Position numbers and translations under genes: made by a program. From DATLNM01 sp035536775 (GTDB taxonomy: Bacteria > Actinomycetota > CADDZG01 > WHSQ01), in assembly GCA_035536775.1 (NCBI GenBank), contig DATLNM010000037.1, positions 1 to 64,000 of the forward strand: a DNA stretch of 64,000 bases. The letters are read 5' to 3'. Positions within the stretch are counted from its first letter, which is position 1; every line of letters begins with the position of its first letter. The notes below the pieces were generated by a model. That model did no database searches, was not told the DNA's origin, and saw only the letters and a list, made by a program, of their open reading frames with translations. This document shows, in pieces, positions 34,817 through 42,457 of this stretch.

Positions 34817-35341
34817 ATGCCAGACCTGACGCCCCAACAGACAACGACCGCGCTCGCCGCCGTGGCGGCAGTCGCATTGTTGGCGCTGCTGTTGGCGGCG
34901 TTCCTTTGGGCCCGCCTCTCGAAGCTTCGCAAGAACTATCTGATCCTGCGCGGTGACGGTGAAGCGACCGAGATCTTCGCCGTGGTTGGCCGCAGCATCA
35001 AAGAGCTTCAGACCCTCGGCGAGAGCGTGCGTGAGCTCAAGGCGGATCACGATCTTCTTGCCGAAGTGAACCGCTCCGCGATACAGAAGTTCGCGATGGT
35101 TCGGTACGACGCATTCGACGATATGGGCGGGCGGTTGTCCTTCTCGGCGGCTCTCCTTGACGATCGCGGCGACGGCATCGTCATCACCTCGATCAACGGT
35201 CGCACCGAGACGCGCACATATGCGAAGCCCATCAAACAGACGAAATCCCAACACAACCTCTCTCAGGAGGAGGCCGCAGCCATCGCGGCGGCCATGGCGG
35301 GCCAGGGTCGCAGCGAGGCCCTCACCTCCGCGGCGCGCTAG
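34817..35341 (+). CDS. DUF4446-family membrane protein
   Basis: 174 residues. There is one N-terminal transmembrane helix (ALAAVAAVALLALLLAAFLWARL), a coiled region rich in Leu/Glu/Lys, and then the conserved DUF4446 core (MVRYDAFDDMGGRLSFSAALLD, GIVITSINGRTETRTYAKPI). The C-terminus is Ala-rich. The family is widespread in Gram-positive bacteria and of unknown function. It stands 7 bp before serS, probably in one transcript. Its ATG is only 25 bp from the divergent larB ATG, so its promoter is tiny or the message is leaderless (TAGGAT at 34802-34807 could be a -10). Confidence 0.87.
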   Translation: MPDLTPQQTTTALAAVAAVALLALLLAAFLWARLSKLRKNYLILRGDGEATEIFAVVGRSIKELQTLGESVRELKADHDLLAEVNRSAIQKFAMVRYDAFDDMGGRLSFSAALLDDRGDGIVITSINGRTETRTYAKPIKQTKSQHNLSQEEAAAIAAAMAGQGRSEALTSAAR

Positions 35342-35348
35342 AGACCCC

Positions 35349-36608
35349 ATGATCGACCTGAAGCTCTTGCGCGACCAACGCGCGGATGTCGAGGTTGCCT
35401 ATGCCAAACGTGGGGGCGTGGAAGGGCTCGATGAGATCGTCGAGCTCGATGCTCGCCATCGCGAGATGCTGGCCGAGGTCGAGACCCTGCGTGCAGAGCA
35501 CAACCGATCGGCGAAGGCGATCGGCCAAGCTGAACCGGCGGACCGCCCGGCGGCCATCGCAGCCGCAAAGGAGATGTCGGACCGACTGAAGGGGCTCGAA
35601 CCTGAGCTCGAGGACGTCGCCCAGAGGCTCCGCGACGCTGCGGCTCACCTCCCAAACCTTCCCCACGACTCTGTCGTTCCAGGCCGGTCCGAGGCCGACA
35701 ACGTCGTCGAGCGCGAAGTCGGTGACAGACCCGAGCTCGACTTCGAGCCGAAGGATCACGTCGAGATCGGCGAACGACTCCAGCTGTTCGACTCGGACCG
35801 CGCCGCTCGCACCTCCGGCAGTCGGTTCGTCTATCTGACGGGTCGCGGTGTCATCCTCGAGCTTGCCCTCGTGCGCTTCTGCATCGACTTCTTATCCGAG
35901 CGCGGGTTCACGCCCGTCGTCCCTCCCGTGCTCGTGCGACGCCCGGCGATGTACGGCACCGGTTTCTTCCCTGCGGACGAGAACGAGTTCTACACGCTCG
36001 AGAAAGACGAGCTCTATCTCACGGGAACGTCGGAGGTGGCATTGGCTGCCATGCACGCCGACGAGATCCTCCCCGACGACGGCTTGCCGCGACGCTACGC
36101 GGGGTTCTCGTCTTGCTTCAGGCGCGAGGCCGGTAGCTACGGCGCTGAGACGAAAGGATTGATCCGGGTCCATCAGTTCGACAAGGTCGAGCAGTTCTCG
36201 TTCGCGCACCCCGACGATTCTTGGGACGAGTTCGCGACGATCCGTGCGAACCAAGAGAAGATCCTGCAGCTTCTGGAGATCCCCTACCGCGTGCTCGTGA
36301 TGTGCGCCGGCGATCTGGGCTCGTCGGCCGCCAAGAAAGTGGACAACGAAGCGTGGCTTCCCGGCGCGCAGCGCTGGCTCGAGCTCACCTCGGCGACGAA
36401 TGCGACGGATTACCAGGCGCGCCGCCTGCAGATAAGGCTTCGTGACAAGGGAGGCACACGTCTGGTCCACACGCTGAACGGGACGGCATGCGCAGTGGGG
36501 CGAATGATCGTCGCCCTCCTCGAGAACCATCAACGCGCCGATGGCGGCGTCGACATCCCCGAAGCTCTTCGCCCCTATACGGGCTTCGCGGAGATAGCTC
36601 CCGCCTGA
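35349..36608 (+). CDS. serS: Seryl-tRNA synthetase
   Basis: 419 residues from the ATG at 35349. The long antiparallel coiled-coil arm that grips the tRNA-Ser variable arm covers about residues 25-105. Class II motifs follow: TSEVALAAMHADEI, motif 2 as CFRREAGSYG with ETKGLIRVHQFDKVEQF, and motif 3 as LNGTACAVGRMIVALLENHQ. It charges all serine tRNAs. A tRNA-Ser(TGA) gene lies 24 bp downstream on the same strand, so enzyme and substrate are neighbours. Confidence 0.96.
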   Translation: MIDLKLLRDQRADVEVAYAKRGGVEGLDEIVELDARHREMLAEVETLRAEHNRSAKAIGQAEPADRPAAIAAAKEMSDRLKGLEPELEDVAQRLRDAAAHLPNLPHDSVVPGRSEADNVVEREVGDRPELDFEPKDHVEIGERLQLFDSDRAARTSGSRFVYLTGRGVILELALVRFCIDFLSERGFTPVVPPVLVRRPAMYGTGFFPADENEFYTLEKDELYLTGTSEVALAAMHADEILPDDGLPRRYAGFSSCFRREAGSYGAETKGLIRVHQFDKVEQFSFAHPDDSWDEFATIRANQEKILQLLEIPYRVLVMCAGDLGSSAAKKVDNEAWLPGAQRWLELTSATNATDYQARRLQIRLRDKGGTRLVHTLNGTACAVGRMIVALLENHQRADGGVDIPEALRPYTGFAEIAPA

Positions 36609-36632
36609 ATCAAGAGCCGTAGGCTGCCGGGC

Positions 36633-36715
36633 GGAGGGCTACGGTAATTGGCAACCGGACGGTCTTGAAAACCGTTGCCCGCAAGGGCTTGTGGGTTCGA
36701 GTCCCACGCCCTCCG
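36633..36715 (+). tRNA. tRNA-Ser(TGA)
   Basis: An 83-nt class II tRNA. Acceptor GGAGGGC (36633-36639) pairs with GCCCTCC (36708-36714), discriminator G715. Anticodon stem ACGGT/ACCGT encloses CTTGAAA with anticodon TGA at 36666-36668. The extra arm is TGCCCGCAAGGGCTT and the T loop GTTCGAG. It lies directly downstream of serS. Confidence 0.96.
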
Positions 36716-36746
36716 CAAAAGACCCTGTTGTCCAAGGAGGAATCGA

Positions 36747-37196
36747 ATGGGGAGCAATGAGGAACTCGACAAGGAGTGGATAGAGCTTCTTAACGAACTG
36801 CGCGTGGTCTTGCCCGGCGTTCAGGTGCTGTTTGCCTTTCTGCTGGCCGCGCCATTCAGTCAGCGATTCACGAGCATCACCGACGTTCAGCAGAACGCAT
36901 ACTTCCTGTCCTTACTTTTCACGACGATCTCGGCGGCTCTCCTGACGGCGCCCCCCACGTTTCATCGCCTGCGCTGGCGCCAGGGTGACAAGGAAGAGAT
37001 GTTGCGGATCATGAACCGGCTGGTCATCACGGGTGGTGTGTTCCTGGCCCTGGCCATGACGGCAGCGTTCTTCGTCATCACCGATGTCATCTTCGGCGGT
37101 TTCGTCGCCGCCCTTTGGACGACCTTAGCCAGCGCGACCCTCTTCGGACTGTGGTACGGCCTTGCCCTCATGCGAAAGATCGACGAAGCCGAGTGA
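36747..37196 (+). CDS. DUF6328-family membrane protein
   Basis: 149 residues from the ATG at 36747, preceded by AAGGAGG at ideal spacing. The N-terminal motif EELDKEWIELLNELRVVLPG is followed by four membrane helices (about residues 35-55, 65-85, 100-120, 123-142), the pattern of the DUF6328 family of actinobacteria and others. Function unknown. It begins 31 bp after tRNA-Ser(TGA) and may be read from the same transcript. Confidence 0.83.
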   Translation: MGSNEELDKEWIELLNELRVVLPGVQVLFAFLLAAPFSQRFTSITDVQQNAYFLSLLFTTISAALLTAPPTFHRLRWRQGDKEEMLRIMNRLVITGGVFLALAMTAAFFVITDVIFGGFVAALWTTLASATLFGLWYGLALMRKIDEAE

Positions 37197-37207
37197 GCCG
37201 GAACCCG

Positions 37208-37891
37208 CTAGGAGGTTCGGCGGCTCGCCACGACCGCGGCTAACGCGCTGACCGAGTTGATCCCTCCATGCAACATCACGGGTGCGAGCAAACCTCCGCT
37301 ACGAAGCCGCACCCAAGTGAGGGCGAGACCGGCGATGGCAGTGGCAAGCACGGCGCCCGCCACCGCCATCTGCAGCTTGTGAGTTGAGGGATCGGGGTCG
37401 TTGATGCGGACCCCCAGGATCGTGGGGGAGACGTGCCACAGTCCGAAGGCGAAGGATGCGCATAGCGCCGCGCCGAGTGGAGAAACACCGGCATCTCGCC
37501 ATACTGCGAATAGAACGCCTCGGAAGAGCACCTCTTCGGCGACCGCCGTCCCGATCGGGATGCGCGCCAGTACGTAGTAGGCGAGCTGTGCTCTCCGTAG
37601 ACCGGTCACTCGCTTGTCGGCGATGCGGTGGGCGTGGCGCGACCGGGCGAGCGCCAACGCCCCCACGCCGAATAGCGCGGTCGCCGTCAACGCGATCCCC
37701 GCATCGACCAGGCCGCCATGTAATCCAAGGTCGGTCCTCGAGAGCCCCAATCTTGCCGTTGCGAGGAGCACGATCGAACCGGTAAAGATCACGTTCAGGG
37801 GCACATAGGCGGGGCCATGGAACGGACCCCACCTGTTGACCAGGTTGTTGTAGGCAACGATCAACGACGAGAGCGCCAACGCGACCCACAT
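37208..37891 (-). CDS. CPBP-family intramembrane metalloprotease
   Basis: 227 residues with about six to eight membrane helices. The CPBP/Abi motifs are present: EEVLFRG (Glu-Glu and Arg) in the fifth helix, FGLWHVSP with the catalytic His, and HGGINSVSAL near the C-terminus. Such proteases act within the membrane, in bacteriocin immunity, prenyl-protein processing or stress. No bacteriocin gene is adjacent. No Shine-Dalgarno is visible before the ATG, so it may be read through from the upstream acyltransferase gene, 10 bp away. Confidence 0.87.
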   Translation of the reverse strand: MWVALALSSLIVAYNNLVNRWGPFHGPAYVPLNVIFTGSIVLLATARLGLSRTDLGLHGGLVDAGIALTATALFGVGALALARSRHAHRIADKRVTGLRRAQLAYYVLARIPIGTAVAEEVLFRGVLFAVWRDAGVSPLGAALCASFAFGLWHVSPTILGVRINDPDPSTHKLQMAVAGAVLATAIAGLALTWVRLRSGGLLAPVMLHGGINSVSALAAVVASRRTS

Positions 37892-37901
37892 GCGCTAGGA
37901 G

Positions 37902-39047
37902 TCAGGCAGCGGGTCGCACACGCTTGGTGGCCGCGAGGAGCGGCACCGTCAGCAGCGCCGGCCCGATCACCCACAGGGGTCTCATCACCCACCACAGCAG
38001 GCTGGGCTCCTCCGGGACGGCCCAGACGAAGCGCATCAGTCCGTAGAACATGGCGAAACCGACGGTGTGCCAAAGAAACAGCGGCATGGCGTTGGCCGAT
38101 AGCCACGCAACGAAGCGCTCCATCCCCGGACGTTCTGCGACGCGCAGGATGCGCTCGCGTTGCGCTACAACCAGGCCCACCTGAAACGTCAAGAGCGCCA
38201 CGATGGGAAGTGTCGGCGGCCCCATGTTCGAGAATCGGTCCACCGCCGAGGTCGTTCCCACCATCGACCGTGGATACAGCCCCATGTTGGTAAGCCCCAC
38301 CAAACCTGCGAATCCGATCAGCATGAGCGCATGCCCAAAGCGCGCCGGCGCGTTGCGCAGACGCTCCCACGACCACCCGACCTGATGGGCCGCTCCCCAC
38401 ACAAAGACCATGTTGAACCATGCGAAGTGGGGCTGGCCGTAGCGGAAACGCACCAGATCGATCCCCATCGTCATCACCGCCAGCCCGATGGGGACGAGGT
38501 AACCCCAGCGCCGGTCGAGTCGGTCCCAGATGGGAACGGTGGCAACGAGAGCCATGTAGACGATCAGGAACCACAGAGGCGAAAGGACAAGAGTGACAGC
38601 GCGGGTTACCCATGGATCAGGCCCCTCGTGGAGGAATGCCGCGGCGGTCCCTACGCCGGCCACGACGCCTATCAACACCAGGGCCGGCACCCCGAGCTGT
38701 ATCGCGCGCCGTTTGAGGAAGCTCGCCCACGCGCCCGGTTTACCCCGGTCGCGCGCCCATGCCCGCGCATGGACGAAGCCGCCGGCCACGAAGAAAAGCG
38801 GCATGACCTGCAGCACCCACGTGAGGCTCCACAACCCCGACACGTAGCCGATCGGGTTGTCGGCATGGGGACCGTCGGTCCGCCACACAAGGATCGTGAA
38901 GACCCAGTGCCACAGCACGACGGTTGTGGTGGCAAGTGAACGCAACAGATCCAGCAGTTCGTCGCGGCCTCCGCCGGGCTGCGCGGGCGGCAGCATCGTG
39001 GGGTGGGTCGGTTGCGCCGTCAACCGGGGCTCGCTCATGGTCTGCAC
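37902..39047 (-). CDS. Acyltransferase-3 family membrane protein
   Basis: 381 residues with about ten membrane helices. The acyltransferase-3 signature appears at the start: RDELLDLLRSLATTTVVLWHWVF with the key His, followed by MPLFFVAGGFVHARAW and later WFLIVYMALVATVPIWDRL. The family O-acetylates or acylates surface polysaccharides, lipids or antibiotics at the membrane. The substrate is unknown. It is followed by the CPBP protease gene on the same strand. Confidence 0.86.
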   Translation of the reverse strand: MQTMSEPRLTAQPTHPTMLPPAQPGGGRDELLDLLRSLATTTVVLWHWVFTILVWRTDGPHADNPIGYVSGLWSLTWVLQVMPLFFVAGGFVHARAWARDRGKPGAWASFLKRRAIQLGVPALVLIGVVAGVGTAAAFLHEGPDPWVTRAVTLVLSPLWFLIVYMALVATVPIWDRLDRRWGYLVPIGLAVMTMGIDLVRFRYGQPHFAWFNMVFVWGAAHQVGWSWERLRNAPARFGHALMLIGFAGLVGLTNMGLYPRSMVGTTSAVDRFSNMGPPTLPIVALLTFQVGLVVAQRERILRVAERPGMERFVAWLSANAMPLFLWHTVGFAMFYGLMRFVWAVPEEPSLLWWVMRPLWVIGPALLTVPLLAATKRVRPAA

Positions 39048-39132
39048 GCAACTCTAGATGGGTCGGTCTGCGAAAGGGTGCATTCGCCGCCGCGTGATCG
39101 CGCAGTCATCAAGTCCCCTCTAGGGTGCCTCG

Positions 39133-39726
39133 GTGGATGCTGCAGCCGCCTTGGGCGGACTTGGAACTTTCATCGGGCTCGTTCGCGCTCTGCCCCAGTT
39201 CATTCGATTGCTCAGAGCGAAGGACGCGCACGGGGTTTCGCTGGACAGCGCCGCGACTAGTTGCGTGGTCAGCTCGGCGTGGGCTACATACGGTGTGCTC
39301 ACCGACCAGCTTGCGGTCGTGCTCGCGTCGGGGCTCTCTGCAGTGGTGTTCGCGATGATCACCATCCTCGCCCTGCGGTTCGGCCGACGAACGAGAGAGC
39401 TCCGAGCTGCTCCAGCGTGGCTGACCGTCGTTACCGTTGTCCTCGCCATCGCTGGGTCGGCTGGGCTCGGCGTTGTCCTTGCGGTTAGCGCCCTGGTGGC
39501 CAACCTGCCTCAGGTCGTCGTCGCGTACCGGGAACGCGACCTGACGGGACTGTCACCGTCTACGTGGGCGTTGACAGCATCAGACGGAGCGGTGTGGTCT
39601 CTTTATGGAGTCGTCTCTGGTGATGTTCCGATACTGATCAACAACCTCTTCCAGTTCTCGACGAGCGCCGCGATCGTTGCCCGACGTGTTTCGTGGGATC
39701 GGCAACGGCGGATGAGCAGCGACTAA
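39133..39726 (+). CDS. PQ-loop / SWEET-like transporter with two repeats
   Basis: 197 residues from a GTG at 39133. Two half-molecules each begin with a PQ-loop motif: VRALPQFIRLLRAKDAHGVS near residue 20 and VANLPQVVVAYRERDLTGLS near residue 125, each followed by two more helices. Bacterial SemiSWEETs have only one three-helix repeat. This protein has two repeats in one chain plus a linking helix, like eukaryotic SWEETs and PQ-loop amino acid exporters. A sugar or amino acid cargo is likely. The end overlaps the convergent reductase by 4 bp. Confidence 0.8.
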   Translation: MDAAAALGGLGTFIGLVRALPQFIRLLRAKDAHGVSLDSAATSCVVSSAWATYGVLTDQLAVVLASGLSAVVFAMITILALRFGRRTRELRAAPAWLTVVTVVLAIAGSAGLGVVLAVSALVANLPQVVVAYRERDLTGLSPSTWALTASDGAVWSLYGVVSGDVPILINNLFQFSTSAAIVARRVSWDRQRRMSSD

Positions 39727-40334
39727 GACTTTGCGATGTGGGCCTTGGCGTCCTCGTACGTGGCGTCCGCCGGTGGGACGGTCGGCCCATAGATGAGGTC
39801 CAGAACGCCCGTCTCGAAGGTCTCGGACGAGATCACCTTCAGGGGGATGGGACTACCGCCATCTTCGAACAGCCGCATCCCTTTGCCGACGACTATCGGA
39901 TGCACCAACAGGTGCAGTTCGTCGAGAAGCCCTGCGGCCAAGAGCTGGCGGACCACCGATGGGGAACCGCTCATCGCGATGTGCGTATCGCCCGGCTCGT
40001 TCTTCAGCGCGATCACGGCGGCCACAAAGTCGCCCTTCAACAACTCTGAATTCCGCCAGCTCAGCTCGAGCTGTCGGCTCGACACGACGACCTTCCGGGC
40101 GTCGCCTAGCTTCTTGGCGAAATCGGCGTCCTCGCCGCCGCCGGCCTCTCGGTCCGGCCATGCTCCCGCGAAGCTGTCGTAGGTCTCCCGACCGATGAGC
40201 AGGGTGTCCGACGTCCCGAGCACTCGATCGACGGCCGCGCCCATCTCGTCGTTGAAGTAGGGGAAATGCCACTCGTTCGGCGCCTCGACGACTCCGTCGA
40301 GCGAGATGAACATGCTGGCCTTGATCTTTCTCAC
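39723..40334 (-). CDS. Dihydrofolate reductase family protein (RibD C-terminal type)
   Basis: 203 residues from the GTG at 40334, which has CAGGAGGAGG just upstream; the longer frame is unlikely. The fold is that of the RibD C-terminal/DHFR superfamily: IKASMFISLDGVVEAPNEW at the start, LLIGRETYDSFAGAWP, DARKVVVSSRQ, GSPSVVRQLLAAGLLDELHLLVHPIVVGKGMRLF. Family members are NADPH reductases of uncertain substrate that occur in many copies in actinobacteria. It is not a true folate enzyme as far as can be seen. Confidence 0.88.
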   Translation of the reverse strand: MRKIKASMFISLDGVVEAPNEWHFPYFNDEMGAAVDRVLGTSDTLLIGRETYDSFAGAWPDREAGGGEDADFAKKLGDARKVVVSSRQLELSWRNSELLKGDFVAAVIALKNEPGDTHIAMSGSPSVVRQLLAAGLLDELHLLVHPIVVGKGMRLFEDGGSPIPLKVISSETFETGVLDLIYGPTVPPADATYEDAKAHIAKS

Positions 40335-40661
40335 GGTTCCTCCTCCTGAAGATGGTGGTCGCGCTCTGCGTTCTCCACTTAGACGACCCGGGGTCGACCA
40401 ACTAATCGGTGGCGGGTCCATGATGACGTCCCTGGAAGCGATTCAGGGAAGTGAGGCGCGGCTAGCCCGACTGAGCCTCCCTGCCGTGTGCGGCCCTGCC
40501 GCTCAAGGGGTTCGAGTACCCGATGAAGTAGAGGTTCGGGCGAGGGGGTGCGTGACGTCACCGTGTACGGCCGGCGTCCCCCCACCTCAAGTACGCGGCA
40601 CTCACCCTCGTATGGTTGCGGCCTTAGGGGGATCGGCGTCTCGAGCGCTATCGTCCAGCGT
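40335..40661. other. 327-bp intergenic region between divergent genes
   Basis: The stretch holds the ribosome site of the reductase on the left and the upstream region of the methyltransferase on the right. The only structured element seen is a 10-bp palindrome, GTGACGTCAC, at 40552-40561, about 100 bp before the methyltransferase start. Short open frames have unusual composition and no recognisable motif. No RNA gene is evident. Confidence 0.5.
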
Positions 40662-41501
40662 ATGACAGAGCACACCAGTGAGAAGAGCCGGGCGCTTTGG
40701 GATGAGATGGCACCCGGGTGGGAGCGGCACCGAGCGTACATGTGGAGCACGACCAGACACGTCGCCGAGTGGCTCGTCGACAACGTCGGTGCGCGCGAGG
40801 GCGACACGATCCTCGATCTCGCCGGTGGACCTGGCGACAACGGGTTCCTCGCGGCCGAGCGAGTGGGGCCGGCCGGCAGAGTCATAGCGACTGATTTCGC
40901 GCCACAGATGGTCGAGACCGCACAACGTCGTGCCGTCGAGCTCGAACTAGACAATGTCGAAACGCGCGTGCTCGACGCAGAGAAGATGGACCTTCCCGAT
41001 GACAGTGTCGACGGCATCATTTGTCGCTGGGGCTTCATGCTGATGCTGGATCCTGCGACCGCACTGACGGAGTGCCGGCGCGTGCTGAAGGATGGACGTC
41101 GTCTCGCCCTGTCGGTGTGGGGCGGTCCCGAAAAGAACCCCTGGGTGACGGTTACCGGAATGACGATGACGCAACTCGGCTACCCGCCTAGCGGAGATCC
41201 ATTCGGTCCTGGTGGCATGTTTTCGATGGCGAACCACGAGACGGTCCGCTCGATGCTCACTGAAGCAGGCTTCACTGACATCACGATCGAGGACATCTCG
41301 GTCGATTGGAGCTTCGCCTCCTTCGACGAGATGTGGGACTGGAAGAGACAGGTCGCCGGTGCGATCGCGACCGTCATCAAGCAGCTTTCTCCCGAGAAGA
41401 TAGACGAGTTGCGTGAAGCGCTCCGCGAGAACGTAGCGATGTTCCAGACGGATTCTGGGTTGACGCTTCCGGGCGTGACCGTCAACGCGACCGCTGTCTA
41501 G
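40662..41501 (+). CDS. SAM-dependent methyltransferase (UbiE/class I type)
   Basis: 279 residues from the ATG at 40662. SAM motif I is ILDLAGGPGDNGFLA, an acidic residue at the end of the next strand in VIATDFAPQMV, motif II NVETRVLDAEKMDLPDDSVDG, and motif III in ECRRVLKDGRRLALSVWG. The C-terminal 80 residues are helical and may bind the acceptor. The acceptor is unknown; quinones, small metabolites or antibiotics are common in this family. It is monocistronic. Confidence 0.88.
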   Translation: MTEHTSEKSRALWDEMAPGWERHRAYMWSTTRHVAEWLVDNVGAREGDTILDLAGGPGDNGFLAAERVGPAGRVIATDFAPQMVETAQRRAVELELDNVETRVLDAEKMDLPDDSVDGIICRWGFMLMLDPATALTECRRVLKDGRRLALSVWGGPEKNPWVTVTGMTMTQLGYPPSGDPFGPGGMFSMANHETVRSMLTEAGFTDITIEDISVDWSFASFDEMWDWKRQVAGAIATVIKQLSPEKIDELREALRENVAMFQTDSGLTLPGVTVNATAV

Positions 41502-41582
41502 GCGTTCTCAACTTCTGCGGCAGCGCTGACCTTTAGCGCGTAGGCGCCGCGCTAGCAACGGCGCCTACTGGTTCAGCTCACT

Positions 41583-41645
41583 TCAGCAGCAGTCAGTCGC
41601 GGTGTTGCACGGACACTCGGGCCCGCAGTCACATGGTGTAGTCAT
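41583..41645 (-). CDS. 20-residue Cys-rich peptide, candidate micro-metallothionein
   Basis: The ATG at 41645 shares its first base with the stop of the MerR gene (TGATG), so translation is coupled. The product is MTTPCDCGPECPCNTATDCC: six cysteines in 20 residues, as C-x-C, C-x-C and C-C, with no other hydrophobic core. This is the composition of a metallothionein-like metal chelator, and the MerR gene in front is of the heavy-metal type. It is too short for standard gene calling. The alternative is that it is the chance tail of a transcript, but the cysteine density, coupling and metal-regulator context make a real gene likely. Confidence 0.6.
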   Translation of the reverse strand: MTTPCDCGPECPCNTATDCC

Positions 41646-42055
41646 CACTCACCCCCTCTCGCTCCGAACTTGATCTCGCATGCCCAGAGGTCTGAATCTG
41701 TCGTGGCCGGACAGTCCAGCTCCGCGAGTTTCTCGAGCTCAGCCTTGAGGTGCGCCAGCCGTTTCATCTCCGCGTCGATCTCAGCGATACGACGCACCAC
41801 CAACGTCCGTGTGTGGCCGCACGGGCACGCGCCTCGATCTTGGATCTCGAGTAGCTCCCCTATCTCGGCGAGCTTGAGCCCCATCTCTTGGGCGTTCTTG
41901 ATGAAGCGGACCCGCTGCGGCGTCGTCTCATCAAAGGCGCGGTATCCCGACGCCGAACGCGGAGGCGCGGGAAGGAGGCCCTCCTTCTCGTAGAAGCGGA
42001 TCGCGTCTGCGGAGACCCCCGCTCGTCGCGCCACTTCGGACACCTTGAGACCCAT
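41645..42055 (-). CDS. MerR-family heavy-metal-responsive regulator
   Basis: 136 residues from the ATG at 42055. A winged HTH (LKVSEVARRAGVSADAIRFY, GYRAFDE) is followed by the dimerisation helix. Metal-site residues sit where MerR and ZntR have them: Cys77, Cys79 and His81 in ACPCGH, Cys115 and Cys126. Hg, Zn, Cd or Pb sensing is likely; the exact metal cannot be told. It is transcribed from its own palindromic promoter and probably autoregulated. The only gene coupled to it is the 20-residue Cys-rich peptide; no efflux pump or mercuric reductase is adjacent. Confidence 0.9.
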   Translation of the reverse strand: MGLKVSEVARRAGVSADAIRFYEKEGLLPAPPRSASGYRAFDETTPQRVRFIKNAQEMGLKLAEIGELLEIQDRGACPCGHTRTLVVRRIAEIDAEMKRLAHLKAELEKLAELDCPATTDSDLWACEIKFGARGGE

Positions 42056-42062
42056 GGCTCCA

Positions 42063-42093
42063 CGGTAAACCTTGGAGTGCACTCCAAGGTCAA
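42063..42093 (-). promoter_or_regulatory. MerR-type promoter with 22-bp palindromic operator
   Basis: A perfect 22-bp palindrome at 42069-42090 (half-site ACCTTGGAGTG) lies inside a promoter read on the minus strand. The -35 is TTGACC at 42088-42093, the -10 is TTACCG at 42063-42068, and the spacer is 19 bp, the overlong spacing that MerR activators correct by twisting DNA. The RNA start would fall at or near the ATG at 42055. Confidence 0.85.
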
Positions 42094-42151
42094 GAAGAAG
42101 TTTGACTCCCGCTCCCTCGATGAGTTTGGGCATGTCCCGAGGTCTCTATCT

Positions 42152-42457
42152 GTGAAGCCAGAGGGGAAGGAGCCTTCGATCGTCATCGTCATACGCGGCA
42201 GGGTGGATCGGGCCGATATCCCCCGACTCTGTGAGGACGCGCGCTCCCGCCTCTGCGCGAGTAGCGGGGATGTCGTGCTCTGTGACGTTGCCGCCCTTAG
42301 CGACCCAGATGTGGTGGTGGTCGATGCCCTCGCGCGGCTTCAGCTGACCGTGAGGCGACTCGGCCGCGAGCTCGAGATACGCGGCGCTTCGAAGGAGCTC
42401 CAGGAGCTACTCGCGCTATCGGGGCTTTCCGACGTGCTCCCCATCGAGGGTGGCTAG
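42152..42457 (+). CDS. STAS-domain anti-anti-sigma-like protein
   Basis: About 101 residues from the GTG at 42152; the frame is open further up but has no other sensible start before the MerR promoter. The fold is a STAS domain: SIVIVIRGRVDRADIPRL, a central strand VVLCDVAALSDPDVVVVDALARLQLT where the phosphorylatable Ser would lie, and a C-terminal helix LQELLALSGLSDVLPI. The usual DxSG motif is replaced by DVAALSDPD, so phosphorylation is uncertain. Such domains act in sigma-factor partner switching. It is convergent with a sigma-factor gene (4-bp overlap). Confidence 0.75.
   Translation: MKPEGKEPSIVIVIRGRVDRADIPRLCEDARSRLCASSGDVVLCDVAALSDPDVVVVDALARLQLTVRRLGRELEIRGASKELQELLALSGLSDVLPIEGG

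Noticed and set aside
40552..40561. Palindrome GTGACGTCAC as an operator
   Set aside because: Ten bases is too short to stand out in GC-rich DNA and no regulator is adjacent; mentioned only within the intergenic entry.
40306..40665. Open frame across the 327-bp intergenic region
   Set aside because: No ribosome site, no motif and unusual composition; it overlaps the reductase start on the other strand.
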